22,927 bases of DNA. It comes from Purshia tridentata (Eukaryota > Streptophyta > Magnoliopsida > Rosales > Rosaceae). The DNA lies in NCBI GenBank assembly GCA_003254885.1, contig QANT01004366.1, forward strand, positions 1-22,927. The letters run 5' to 3'. Below are positions 9,293 to 17,420 of the stretch, piece by piece; the stretch's first letter is position 1, and the number at the start of each line of letters is the position of its first letter. Below the pieces are notes generated by a model, which ran no database searches, was not told where the DNA came from, and was given only the letters and a program-made list of their open reading frames with translations. The position numbers and the translations under genes were made by a program.

Positions 9293-11218
9293 ACCTTCAT
9301 TCTGTGCATATGGTAAATATCAGCTTCTGATTCTGATTATCTATCTTTTGTGGCAGGGTTCAGCAAAGAATTTACCTGCATCCTGCACTTCAAGAATGAG
9401 ACCAGAGCTCGTATGTATTTATATATTTGTATGATTATAATCTTCCCTATTTCCTTATTACATCTAATATTTCCTTAAAAAATATTGCAAATTTGCAGTG
9501 CTTCTTCCCACAAAATGTGGTACCAAACACCAAGACCCCCATATTTTTTGTAAATGCAGCTTATGATTCTTGGCAGGTTAGCTCATTCTAATTCATGATT
9601 GCATATTAGTACTTTCCAATTTTTTGTATAGCGTGCAACCTTATTTTCTAGATATATTTAATGATTGTACGAAAGAAGTCTTTTTGCCAGTGGCATGTAT
9701 AATAATAATAAATGCATGATGTTTTGCATTATGATCAAATTTATAAATGTCGAAAAAATTTTATTAGCATATGTATTATGAATCTGTAACCCTGAATATA
9801 GAACTAAGTAGTAGTTTGGGTTATCTACTTATATAGTAGATAACCCAAGATCCAGCGCAACCCTTCCTTTCGCCAAATTAGTGGCTAAATTAACATATTG
9901 ATGGAGTCTCTTTCTCTTTCTCCATTAATTTTTATCTATTCGTAGCTTGATAAGCAATTTATTCTGGTTTAGCTCAGCTAGCTAGCTTCGACTCTTGCGC
10001 AATTTTTCATTTTATCAACGGTGCTGTTTCCTCAGGAACTTTGTATACAAGAATAGCTTAGCTTGCATTATTCTTTCTTTGATAACAACAACAACAACAA
10101 CCTCAATACAAGGGCCAGTTTGGTGGAAAACAGTTCTATGATTAATCTCTCCATAATTCAATGCTAACTTATTCTATCATACAATTTGGCAATTGTATAA
10201 ATAGAATAGAAAACAGTATCACCCAAACCTTTGCTGCTCATCAGACCTGAAAAAGCAATAATTACTAGTATGATAGTTATATAAATTTTAAGTACAAATG
10301 CTATGTTTTCACTCTCTAAATTTAGAGAATATGTTGGCTTGCATTTGACTGATTCCTCGCTGCATCCCTTCAGATAAAGAACATTTTGGCCCCGAGTATT
10401 GCTGATCCTCGCAAATCCTGGAGCAGCTGCAAGCTTGGTATAAAGAACTGCTCACCCACTCAACTTCAAACCATGGATGGTAAATACCAAAAGCTTCCTA
10501 TATCAATAGGCAATCCTTCAGGGATTCAAGTTAATTATACTAGAATCCTTCATATCCCCTTTGAGAATATAAACTGAGAATTCAGTTCATTCAAAATTGA
10601 CTAGGGTTAAATCTCTTATGTCTTAGAGTAAAGTTTTATGGCTGAAGCTTCTTAGGGTTTCATGAACAGAATTAGAAAGGAAAGCCTTTCATGCTATTGG
10701 CTGAATTTGGTTCTTTGGAAATACCAAGAGAAGAATGGGTGCTGGAAAATTTACTTGGGTTGTTTTTATGTTGGCATTTCTTTCAGGTTTTAGGTTGGAG
10801 TTCTTAAACGCACTTTCCGGCGCGAACAATTCTCCATCTAATGGATTGTTCATAGACTCTTGCTATGCCCACTGCCAAATTGGAACACAGGAGACATGGA
10901 TGAGGCCTGACTCTCCCATGTTGGGCAAGACGGTAAGACATCCTATAATCTTCACTTAATCTCCACCCATTATCAATTAATTACAGTTACATTTCTCTCA
11001 ACTTTTTCTTGATTTCAATCACAGATTTATAGAAACAAATGACTGATTAACTTATAATTTTCTGAACAATCTTTTTGGAATATATTCTGCAGACAATTGC
11101 AAAGGCAGTTGGAGATTGGTACTACGACCGTAGTCCCTTCAAAAAGATAGATTGCCCTTATCCTTGCAATCCTACTTGCAAAAACCGTGTTTTTGATTCG
11201 GACCAGCAGCAAGATTAA
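7789..11218 (+). CDS. PAE8-like: Pectin acetylesterase (CE13 family), 12 coding exons, 398 residues
   Basis: Removes O-acetyl groups from pectic polygalacturonan in the cell wall. Exons: 7789-7909, 8062-8144, 8294-8423, 8618-8697, 8809-8895, 8982-9106, 9195-9255, 9357-9410, 9499-9576, 10374-10479, 10787-10932, 11093-11218. All introns are GT/AG, and the total is 1197 bases in frame. An N-terminal hydrophobic stretch (about residues 10-22) ending at KAES suggests a signal peptide and secretion. Family motifs are [11 protein letters not shown] near residue 41, HIEGGGWCNN near 66-75, [11 protein letters not shown], and the nucleophile elbow GCSAGG with Ser174. Asp270 (NAAYDSWQ) and His337 (CYAHCQ) complete the expected Ser-Asp-His triad. 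Many Cys near the C-terminus suit an extracellular disulfide-bonded fold. The length and exon count match plant pectin acetylesterases; which paralogue it is remains unsure. No frameshift or stop breaks it. Confidence 0.95.
9259..9291 (+). repeat. (CT)n microsatellite in intron 7 of the pectin acetylesterase gene
   Basis: An uninterrupted CT run of about 33 bases begins three bases after the donor GTA of the exon ending at 9255. It may add a pyrimidine tract close to the 5' splice site, and it is likely length-polymorphic. Confidence 0.95.
9816..9848. repeat. Perfect hairpin, 14-bp stem and 5-base loop
   Basis: 'ttgggttatctact', then 'tatat', then its exact reverse complement 'agtagataacccaa'. 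The flanking bases do not continue the pairing. It sits in intron 9, about 240 bases after the donor. It may be a relic of a very small foldback element. Confidence 0.95.
10084..10101 (+). repeat. AAC trinucleotide microsatellite
   Basis: Six consecutive AAC units in intron 9 of the pectin acetylesterase gene. Confidence 0.85.
10111..10229. mobile_element. Possible small MITE in intron 9
   Basis: The left end 'gggccagtttggtgg' and the right end 'atcacccaaacc' (reverse complement 'ggtttgggtgat') form a weak imperfect inverted pair. 'gaaaacag' appears near both ends as a direct repeat. The 'gccagtttggt' style resembles hAT-like MITE termini. The match is weak and the boundaries are uncertain. 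Confidence 0.3.
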
Positions 11219-11265
11219 TTTCTTTATGTTGAAAACATATATAATTTCTTTTCTACCGAAATGAT

Positions 11266-11379
11266 ATAATGTGTACAAATACGAGCTATGGGTGTAGCTC
11301 GTTTATGTATTGACACGTACGATGATATATATAATGTGTACAAGTACGAGCTATGGGCGTAGCTCGTTTATGTATTGAC
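11266..11379 (+). repeat. Tandemly duplicated hairpin in the 3' UTR of the pectin acetylesterase gene
   Basis: Two 49-bp copies (11266-11314 and 11331-11379) at a 65-bp period differ at only two positions. Each contains an 8-bp perfect stem acgagcta/tagctcgt with a 6-base loop (11281-11302 and 11346-11367). One difference is in the loop (tgggtg versus tgggcg) and the other is outside the stem, so pairing is kept in both. They begin 48 bases after the stop codon. Confidence 0.9.
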
Positions 11380-11547
11380 CATGTATCATATGTTCTAAAA
11401 TAATATTTATTCTTTTTGAGCTTCTTGTGTCATGAGGATTTTCTGCACTGAGAAAGCAAGAGGATGTTAACAGTTGCAGCAAAATTATTTTTTGACACCA
11501 AAATATGGTGGTGGATGGTCAAAGGATTTGTTGTTTTGTTTTAAGTT
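11380..11547. other. 3' flank of the pectin acetylesterase gene
   Basis: AT-rich, with A/T words such as 'aaaataatatttatt' (11397-11411) that could serve as near-upstream poly(A) elements. No canonical AATAAA and no gene recognised. Confidence 0.35.
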
Positions 11548-11858
11548 TGATTTGCTTAATTTGGCTTGTCCAAATTAAATCTTTAAGCACCAAGAAAATG
11601 TAACTAGAAAGGCGTCGATATCACGGTTATGATCGGTCTAACCCGTTGTACCACGCAGAACTTCTACCCAGTTGTATATGTCATAAATTAACAAGAAAAA
11701 AATGGAACTTCAGAAAGAATTCAAACATAGAATATTTCAGGTATCAGTATGGTACTAGTCCAACCCTTTCCAATGCTAAAGTTAAGAGTAGAATTCTAGA
11801 GAGAAGTTAGCAGAGATTTGTTCTCAAATGTTGCTTACATTTGTAAGATTTAATGGAT

Positions 11859-12350
11859 ATGCCGTTTGGTTTATGAAATTGATTTTCTAGGAATTGATTT
11901 TCTAGGAATTGATTTCCTATGCATTTTCTAGGGTAAAAGGAATGTAAAATTCCTATTACTGTATTTGGTAATGCTAGGAAAGTAAACAAGAATTACTTTT
12001 TCATTTTCATTCTCATGTTTGGTAAGTGCAGGAATAAGAAATAAAAATTATCCAATTTTCCAATTATATCCTATATGAGTATAAAAAAAAAATGTAATAA
12101 ATGGTTGGCTAGATTTGAAATTTTGAAAAATTGGTAAGGATAAATCTTTCTAAAAAATATGCACCAAATGCTTTTCCAAGAGGGGGGAAAACAAAACCCA
12201 AGCTTGAGCAAGGGTATCATTTTCCCCCCAATAGGTGCATCAGATTCCCTTGAGTCATAAAACCATTTTCCTTCCCTGCACTTGCCAAACATGGGAATGG
12301 TATTGATTTCCTATTTCTAGGCCTCCAAAACTTGAACCAAACAAGCCCTT
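11859..12350. mobile_element. MITE inserted in copy 1 (hAT-like termini)
   Basis: Present in copy 1, absent at the same point of copy 2 (near 15182). Left end 'atgccgtttggtt' and right end, in reverse complement, 'taagggcttgtttggttc' share the 'gtttggtt' core. Inner inverted words 'atgtttggtaagtgcagg' (12015-12032) and 'atgtttggcaagtgcagg' (in reverse complement near 12290) strengthen the foldback. The left end has a direct repeat of 'gattttctaggaatt' units (11880-11915). There is no transposase. About 30 bases present in copy 2 are missing at the junction, so insertion or later decay involved a small deletion. Confidence 0.7.
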
Positions 12351-12556
12351 AGGGTTTCAGGGTGTCCTTGCACCCATGTAACTTGTTTAGGAAGCCATGA
12401 TTTAATATCGAAAAACTTGCCGATTTTGTCTATCTCTTGTAGAATATCATGTTTGTATCGATTTTCATAATAACAATTACAAGTATATATACGTGTACAA
12501 CTTGCTTCTCCCCCAAGGAATTAAGAATTCTTACAATACTAGGAAACCTAGAATCA
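12351..12556 (-). repeat. LTR-like remnant beyond copia RNase H, copy 1
   Basis: On the minus strand, the RNase H stop is followed by a polypurine-tract-like 'ttgggggagaca' and then AT-rich sequence with 'tatatatac'. A second purine run 'ccttgggggagaag' lies downstream. This is the position expected for a 3' polypurine tract and LTR start of a copia element. The copy at 15219-15425 is very similar. LTR boundaries are not resolved. Confidence 0.5.
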
Positions 12557-12915
12557 TGTCTCCCCCAATTGATGGCAAGGCTTAAGAAGGCCTTTGGTGA
12601 GAATATCAGATGTTTGATCTTTGGAAGCAACAAAGTTAACACGATGACTACCCAAAGCGACAAGCTCACGAACAAAATAATAATCAAACTTGATGTGACA
12701 AATACGAGTGTGAAAAAAAGGATGCGGCCATATAAGTAGCACTCAAATCATAAAGGACCCTATATTCTGATTCTGCACTTGATTTGGAGACCGTGTATTG
12801 CTTCTTGAAGCACCGTGAGATGAGATTAAGACCAAAAGTAAGAGGTAACCAGTAGTGGAGCGATGGGTAATGAGGTACCCAACCCAATCAGCATCAAAAA
12901 ATATTGACTTGGTGG
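12557..12915 (-). pseudogene. Ty1/copia RNase H fragment, copy 1 (broken)
   Basis: Minus-strand pieces in several frames show copia RNase H motifs: DADW at 12884-12895, RSTTGY, CFKKQYTVSKSSAESEYR, and the C-terminal VNFVASKDQTSDILTKGLLKP ending in a stop at 12554-12556. Frameshifts break it, and the integrase and reverse transcriptase that should precede it are absent. At about 12908-12925 it joins plus-strand gag sequence, so the polyprotein is not only truncated but rearranged. Confidence 0.8.
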
Positions 12916-13243
12916 CCACAATCTTGAGCAACGTCGGGCCTCTTTATGAAAATATTGTTGCTTCAATTCAGGCTCAAGAGGTTCCTATTTCCTATGATGG
13001 TCTTAAGTCCAAGTTGTACAATGTCGAGCATCGTCTTCTTTCCTACCAAATGTTGACAGGTGATAGTGTTGTTGCCATGGCTACTCGCCGTGGTGATCAT
13101 GCATTTCCTTCTGGCCATTGCCGAGATGGTTGTACTTATGGCTCCAATCCCTCTAGAGGTCGTGATGCTTCTTCTCGCAACAACCACAATGGTTCTTCCT
13201 CTGGTATTGGCCAAGATTCAAGTTTGCATAATGATCTTGGTTA
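12916..13243 (+). pseudogene. Ty1/copia gag fragment, copy 1
   Basis: Open plus-strand frame with gag (UBN2-type) features: ILSNVGPLYENIVASIQAQE, then VPISYDGLKSKLYNVEHRLL, and a Ser/Gly/Asn-rich region. The N-terminal part of gag is missing. The zinc knuckle is also missing: the frame stops soon after NDLG because about 0.24 kb present in copy 2 has been deleted between 'aatgatc' and 'ttggttagg'. Confidence 0.8.
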
Positions 13244-13256
13244 GGACAAAACTATT

Positions 13257-13636
13257 GGTGGTGTCTTAGGTGGTCAAGGTTTGCATATTCATTCCATTGG
13301 TCAAACTACTATCTCTAATAACTCTAATATGTTTAAGTTGCATAATGTCCTTTATTGTCCCAATGCTTCAAGTAATATTATTTCTATCAACAAATTTAGT
13401 AAGGATAATAATTGTTTATTCACCTCTTTTCTTTATTCATTTCTTGTTCAGGATCTGGCAATGGGGAAGACGCTTTTTGGTGGGCAAAGTAACAATGGTC
13501 TCTATCCCTTTCTTGGTCGTGTGTCTATTTCAAGTCGTCTGTTTGCATTCATTAGTGTTCGTGTTTCTGAAGATGTATGGCATTCCAGATTGGGCCATCC
13601 ATCTTTTTTAGTTTTGAATAAAATTATTTCTATCAT
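13257..13636 (+). pseudogene. Ty1/copia protease end and pre-integrase fragment, copy 1
   Basis: The frame contains IHSIGQTTISNNSNMFKLHNVLYCP, typical of the sequence between copia protease and integrase, and DVWHSRLGHPSFLVLNKIIS, the GAG pre-integrase motif with its conserved WH-RLGHPS. The catalytic DTGA of the protease and the integrase core are absent. The frame runs straight into a primer-binding-site-like word at 13637. Confidence 0.8.
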
Positions 13637-13648
13637 AGTATCAGAGCT
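13637..13648 (+). other. Primer-binding-site-like sequence (initiator tRNA-Met), copy 1
   Basis: TAGTATCAGAGC matches the usual plant PBS TGGTATCAGAGC at 11 of 12 bases. It is preceded by 'ttctatca', which looks like an LTR end in CA. About 100 bases of leader ('aaggcccacagccacatatg') separate it from 'gtgagggcg', which may be a decayed polypurine tract. This PBS-leader-LTR spacing resembles a TRIM or other very small non-autonomous element. Confidence 0.65.
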
Positions 13649-13750
13649 TGGTTATTCGCATGTAAGGCCCACAGCCACATATGAGCTCAAGTAACCCAAT
13701 ACCATTTGTCTGCATTTTAGACTCAAAATCTCACCACACATGTGAGGGCG

Positions 13751-13938
13751 TGTTGAAAGTAACGTGGAGCAATGTTTTCGATAAGAAAACTAGAGCTTAG
13801 CATATGTGCTCATAAAATCTTGAACCTCTTTATCCATTGTCAATTAATTTTGAATTAGATACTCAAATTCTATTACTGTGAAGTCTTTTAATATTTACAT
13901 CAAAAAATGAGTGCGCTACACATTCTCCCTTTTCATGA
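13751..13938 (+). repeat. LTR-like end of the composite, copy 1
   Basis: Starts with TGTTGAAAGTAACGTGGAGC directly after the decayed purine tract and runs to the end of homology with copy 2. An LTR start in TG and the preceding PBS-leader support the call. The far end is uncertain because no matching 5' LTR is present. Confidence 0.5.
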
Positions 13939-14432
13939 CTATTTTCAGCTTTCCACGCCTTTGTGCGACCAACCAAAAAAAGCTAAGCAATCAACTAGGA
14001 AAAATGAACCAACCAACTAGAAAAAACCAAGCATTTAATAAACACAAATCACCCACCCACATCACAAACCCAAATAGAGGAAGATGGAAATAATGCCAGT
14101 ACACAGAAGATACCAATAGAAAGCTAAAGAAGATACCAGCGTAAAGGAAAAAAAAAGTGGGAGAGAAATGAAAAGGGAAACCACTTATCCGCTATGGTAC
14201 AAACAATTTGATGATCACAAAAAGAGATCAACAGTCAGATTTCAACCAGATGAAGATGCCACAATAGATTTATAGGAGAAAGCTTGAAAAATTTTATATC
14301 AGTCAATCAAAGAAAAAAAAATCAGTATTTGATTCAAATAATAACCCACAAAATTTTGTGGCTTATCTTCAATACCGAACCATGAATGGTAACAGTCAAG
14401 TTAAATGAGATGGAATAATCTAGTAAAGATGG
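13939..14432. other. Spacer between the two composite copies, first part
   Basis: AT-rich and A-rich sequence with no recognised gene, element termini or tandem repeat. The short ORFs here are low-complexity. Confidence 0.4.
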
Positions 14433-14748
14433 AATGATCTGGTACCCATGGGAGGAGAAGATAGGGAGACAATCAATGACGTTATAGAAGAAAGAGAGTG
14501 AGAGAGAGAAGAGAAAAGTCATGAATTAATGATTTGGTATCCATAGGAGGAGAAGCTAGGTAGACAATCAGTGACGTTATAGAAGAAAGAGGGAGTGAAA
14601 GAGAGTGAGAGAGGAAAAAAAGAGTGAGAAAGAAAAGAGAAATGGCGTGAATTAATGATCTAGTACCCATGGGAGCAGAAGCTAGGGAGACAATCAATCA
14701 CGTTATAGAAGAAAGAGAGAGAAAAAGAAGAGAAAAGGCGTGAATCAC
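14433..14748 (+). repeat. Three tandem purine-rich units of 95, 126 and 95 bases
   Basis: The units are 14433-14527, 14528-14653 and 14654-14748. Each begins with 'aatgat(c/t)t', 'ggtacccatgggaggagaag' or a close variant, then 'agacaatca', 'acgttatagaagaaagag' and a GA-rich tail ending near 'gtgaatta' or 'gtgaatca'. The middle unit has an expanded GA-rich tail. Overlapping minus-strand Leu/Ser/Phe-rich ORFs are artefacts of these repeats. Confidence 0.9.
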
Positions 14749-14878
14749 CAAGCCCAGTCAAAAAAGTCCAGTCAAATGAATGGCACAATATGTAAAAAGG
14801 GCTATAGAGCAAGGGCAAAAATGTGATGAAAAATCTAAGAACAGTGCATGGGCTCTTCATGTTTGGTATATATAGAAT
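14749..14878. other. Spacer between the composite copies, last part
   Basis: Short stretch without recognised features, ending where homology with the start of copy 1 begins. Confidence 0.35.
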
Positions 14879-15218
14879 TTGCTTAGTTTGGCGTGTCAAA
14901 ATTAAATCTTCAAGCACTAAGATGGATCTGCACAAGGAAGAAAGGTCACTAGAAAGGCTTCGGTATCATAGTATGGACTGGTCTAACCCTCTCCTACAGA
15001 AATATCACACACACAACTTCCGCCCTGTTGAATGTGTCATAAATTAACAAGAAAAAAATGGGACTTCAGAAAGAATTCAAACATAAAATTTTTCAAGCAC
15101 CAGTATGGTATTAGAGTAGAATTCTAGAGAAAAATTAGCAGAGATTAGTTCTCAAATGTCGCTTACATTTGTAAGATTTAATGGATCTGTGTACAGAGGA
15201 GTATTAGGTTCCACCTTT

Positions 15219-15425
15219 AGGGTTTGAGGGTGTCCTTGCACCCATGTAACTTGTTTGAGGAAGCTGTGATTTAATATCGAAAAACTTGCCGATTGTGTCT
15301 ATCTCTTGTAGAATATCATGTTTGTATCGATTTTCATAATAACAATTACAAGTATATATATGTGTACAACTTGCTTCTCCCTCAAGGAACTAAGAATTCT
15401 TACAATACTAGGAAACCTAGAATCA
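15219..15425 (-). repeat. LTR-like remnant beyond copia RNase H, copy 2
   Basis: Close match to 12351-12556, from 'agggtgtccttgcaccc' through 'tatatatatg' to the polypurine-like run next to the RNase H stop (15423-15425). The two copies differ by scattered substitutions. Confidence 0.5.
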
Positions 15426-15771
15426 TGTCTCCCCCAAATGATGGCAAGGCTTAAGTAGGCCTTTGGTGAGAATATCATGTGTTTGATCTTTGGAAGCAAC
15501 AAAGTTAACACGATGACTACCCAAAGCGACAAGCTCACGAAAAAAATGATAATCAAGCTTGATGTGACAAATACGAGTGTGAAAAAAAGGATGCGGCCAT
15601 ATAAATAGCACTCAAATCATTAAAGACCATAAATTTAGATTCTGCACTTGATTTGGAGACCATGTATTGCTTCTTGAAGCACCATGAGATGAGATTAAGA
15701 CCAAAAGTAATGGGGTACCCAGTCCAATCAGCATAAGAAAATATTGACTTAGTGGCTACAATCTTGAGCAA
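15426..15771 (-). pseudogene. Ty1/copia RNase H fragment, copy 2 (broken)
   Basis: Minus-strand pieces contain YADWTGYP (DADW changed to YADW), GLNLISWCFKKQYMVSKSSAESKF, FFHTRICHIKLDYHFFRELVALGS and ASKDQTHDILTKGLLKP. About 29 bases encoding the RSTTGY region seen in copy 1 are missing. The conserved SSAESEYR has become SSAESKFM. It is non-functional. Confidence 0.8.
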
Positions 15772-16312
15772 TGTCGGGCCTCTTTATGAAAATATTGTTT
15801 CTTCAATTCAGGCTCAAGAGGTTCCTATTTCCTATTATGGTCTTGAGTCCAAGTTGTATAGTGTTGAGCATCATCTTCTTTGCTACCAAATGTCCTCAGG
15901 TGATAGTGTTGTTGCCATGGCTACTCGCCGTAGTGGTCATGCATTTCTTTTTGGCCATTACCATGATGGTTGTAGTTATGGCTCCAATTCCTCTAGAGGT
16001 CGTGGTGCTTCTTCTCGCAGCAACCATAGTGGTTCTTCCTTTTGTACTGGCCGAGATTCAAGTTTGCATAATGATCCTTCCTTTTCTACTAATGCTTGGC
16101 TCTAGTGTGAAATATGTAATATGTTGGGTCATTCTGCCATTAACTAGTACAATATAATGAATCATTCATTTGAAGGTCGTATTCCTACTTAGAATTTAAC
16201 AACCATGGTAGCCACTTCTGCATCATTTGGTTCTCCAACTTAGTGATACTCATATCACCATTGATACCAGAAAGGAAACCTAGTGAATCCATAGTAGTAT
16301 CATGGTTAGGAT
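15752..16312 (+). pseudogene. Ty1/copia gag with degraded zinc knuckle, copy 2
   Basis: Gag motif ILSNVGPLYENIVSSIQAQE is followed by the Ser/Gly-rich region. After a stop comes CEICNMLGHSAIN, a CCHC-type knuckle (C-x2-C-x4-H) that has lost its last Cys. A decayed protease start follows (16190-16312) with several stops. This is the stretch deleted in copy 1. Confidence 0.75.
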
Positions 16313-16700
16313 AAAACTATTGGTGGTGTCTTAGGTGATCAAGGTTTGCATATTCGTTCCATTGGTCAAACTACTATCTCTAATAACTCTAATATGTTTA
16401 AGTTGCATAATGTCCTTTATTGTCCCAAGGCTTCAAGTAATATTATTTCTATCAACAAATTTACTAAGGATAATGATTGTTTATTCACCATTTTCCCTTA
16501 TTCATTTCTTGTTCAGGATTTGGCAATGGGGAAGACGCTTTTCTAGGGGCAAAGTAACAATTATCTCTATCCCTTTCTTGGTCGTGTGTCTATTTCAAGT
16601 CGTCCGTTTGCAACCATTGGTTTTCCTATTTCTGAAGATGTGTGATATTCTAGATTGGGCCATCTGTCTTTTTGAGTTTTGAATAAAATTATTTCTATCA
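16313..16700 (+). pseudogene. Ty1/copia protease end and pre-integrase fragment, copy 2
   Basis: Contains IRSIGQTTISNNSNMFKLHN and VLYCPKASSNIISINKF. It has in-frame stops, including one replacing the Trp of the W-H-x-R-L-G-H motif (gatgtgtgatattc) and one after KTLF. It ends at the same PBS-like word as copy 1. Confidence 0.75.
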
Positions 16701-16712
16701 TAGTATCAGAGC
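16701..16712 (+). other. Primer-binding-site-like sequence (initiator tRNA-Met), copy 2
   Basis: TAGTATCAGAGC, identical to the copy-1 site at 13637-13648 and 11 of 12 with the usual plant PBS. The same A-for-G change in both copies shows it predates the duplication. Confidence 0.65.
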
Positions 16713-16870
16713 TTGGTTATTTGCATGTAAGACCAATGGCCACATATGTGCTTAAGTAACCCAATACAATTTGTTTGCGTATTAGGCTCAAAATCACACC
16801 ACAAGTGTGATGGTGTGTTGAAAGTGAATAGAAATCTTAAAAGTTGTATCTTTTCAATTTTTATGAAAAG

Positions 16871-17060
16871 GTGTGACTTCTCACTTAAAAATTTAGGTTA
16901 CAACTTCTCATTAATTATGAAGGGTTGCAATTAGTTTTTATAGAGATAACCTTTCAATATCTATGGGTTGCAACTTCTCATAGAGAAATGTTATAACTTT
17001 TCATTGTGAAGGGTTACATGTGAAGGATTGCAACTTCTCATTGTAAAAGGTTGCAATCTT
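16871..17060 (+). repeat. U3 motif array, GGTTGCAACTTCTCAT type
   Basis: About seven variants of the word GGTTGCAACTTCTCAT occur in 190 bases just upstream of the TATA box: at about 16871-16884, 16896-16912, 16922-16932, 16965-16981, 16991-17003, 17026-17042 and 17049-17060. Spacing is irregular. Tandem U3 motifs upstream of the TATA box are known as enhancers in some plant copia elements; a role here is inference. Confidence 0.75.
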
Positions 17061-17068
17061 CCAATCCC

Positions 17069-17076
17069 TATAAATA
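17069..17076 (+). promoter_or_regulatory. TATA box of the LTR-like insertion
   Basis: TATAAATA preceded by a motif-rich region and followed by 'catcttcacatgg', as expected for the U3/R boundary of an LTR. It points in the same direction as the downstream gene at 17871. Confidence 0.6.
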
Positions 17077-17420
17077 AACATCTTCACATGGCATTTAGAA
17101 CATAGAATTAAGTTGAGTATTGTTAGTTCTTCAAGGAGATTAAAGTTGTCAAATACCTGAGAGAATAAACACACAAGTTCGCTAGAATTCAAAGTTTGAG
17201 TGCTCTACTTTGAATTAGATAGTTGTATCCGAGGGACGGATACTCATCTGAAACTACAAGCACAAGAATAGGGGTGAAATATCTGTCTTAAGACATTGCT
17301 AAGGCAAGCCTTTATTTACTTTCTTTTATATTATTCTGCAATAGATTGAGTTAAAATTTATATTTTTGTAATTGTATTTAATTGTGTGTTTGCAATCCTA
17401 ATTTTTTTCCATAACCAATG

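Larger units (their letters stand above)
9577..10373 (+). other. Long intron 9 of the pectin acetylesterase gene
   Basis: At 797 bp, this is the longest intron inside the coding region. It holds a perfect 14-bp hairpin (9816-9848), an AAC microsatellite (about 10084-10101) and a possible small MITE (about 10111-10229). No coding potential was recognised. It separates the exon carrying the catalytic Asp from those carrying the catalytic His. Confidence 0.8.
11548..13938. mobile_element. Composite retroelement block, copy 1
   Basis: This block is paralogous to 14879-17604 along nearly its whole length, with roughly 9 percent mismatches in a gag stretch compared by eye. In order it contains non-coding sequence (11548-11858), a MITE absent from copy 2 (11859-12350), an LTR-like and RNase H remnant on the minus strand, gag and protease/pre-integrase remnants on the plus strand, a primer-binding-site-like word, and an LTR-like end. 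Compared with copy 2 it lacks about 0.24 kb around the zinc knuckle and protease start. Confidence 0.8.
16826..17420 (+). mobile_element. Solo-LTR-like insertion, 595 bp, in copy 2
   Basis: Copy 1 reads uninterrupted across this point (tgttgaaagt|aacgtgg). In copy 2 the insert is bracketed by direct repeats GAAAGT (16820-16825 and 17421-17426), the expected mark of an integration. It contains a TATA box (17069-17076) after a repeat-rich first half, and a long AT-rich downstream part. This is the order of U3 and R/U5 in a copia LTR. The start reads TGAATAG if a 5-base duplication is assumed, but the end is CAATG rather than CA, so the exact termini are not certain. Confidence 0.65.

Noticed and set aside
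10735-10959. 74-residue ORF treated as a separate gene
   Set aside because: It is exon 11 of the pectin acetylesterase gene read from an intronic ATG through the donor. The spliced frame is continuous with exons 10 and 12.
12449-12739. 96-residue plus-strand ORF
   Set aside because: It is antisense to the copia LTR-like and RNase H remnant, which has clear protein motifs on the minus strand.
13060-13611. Hydrophobic Leu/Val/Ile-rich plus-strand ORFs in other frames
   Set aside because: They are shadow frames of the gag and pre-integrase fragments. The equivalent shadows in copy 2 (15771-16157, 16335-16682) have the same origin.
14334-14935. Three Leu/Ser/Phe-rich minus-strand ORFs with repeated peptide
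   Set aside because: They read through the three tandem purine-rich units and the sequence just after them. The periodic peptide simply mirrors the DNA repeat, so coding is unlikely.
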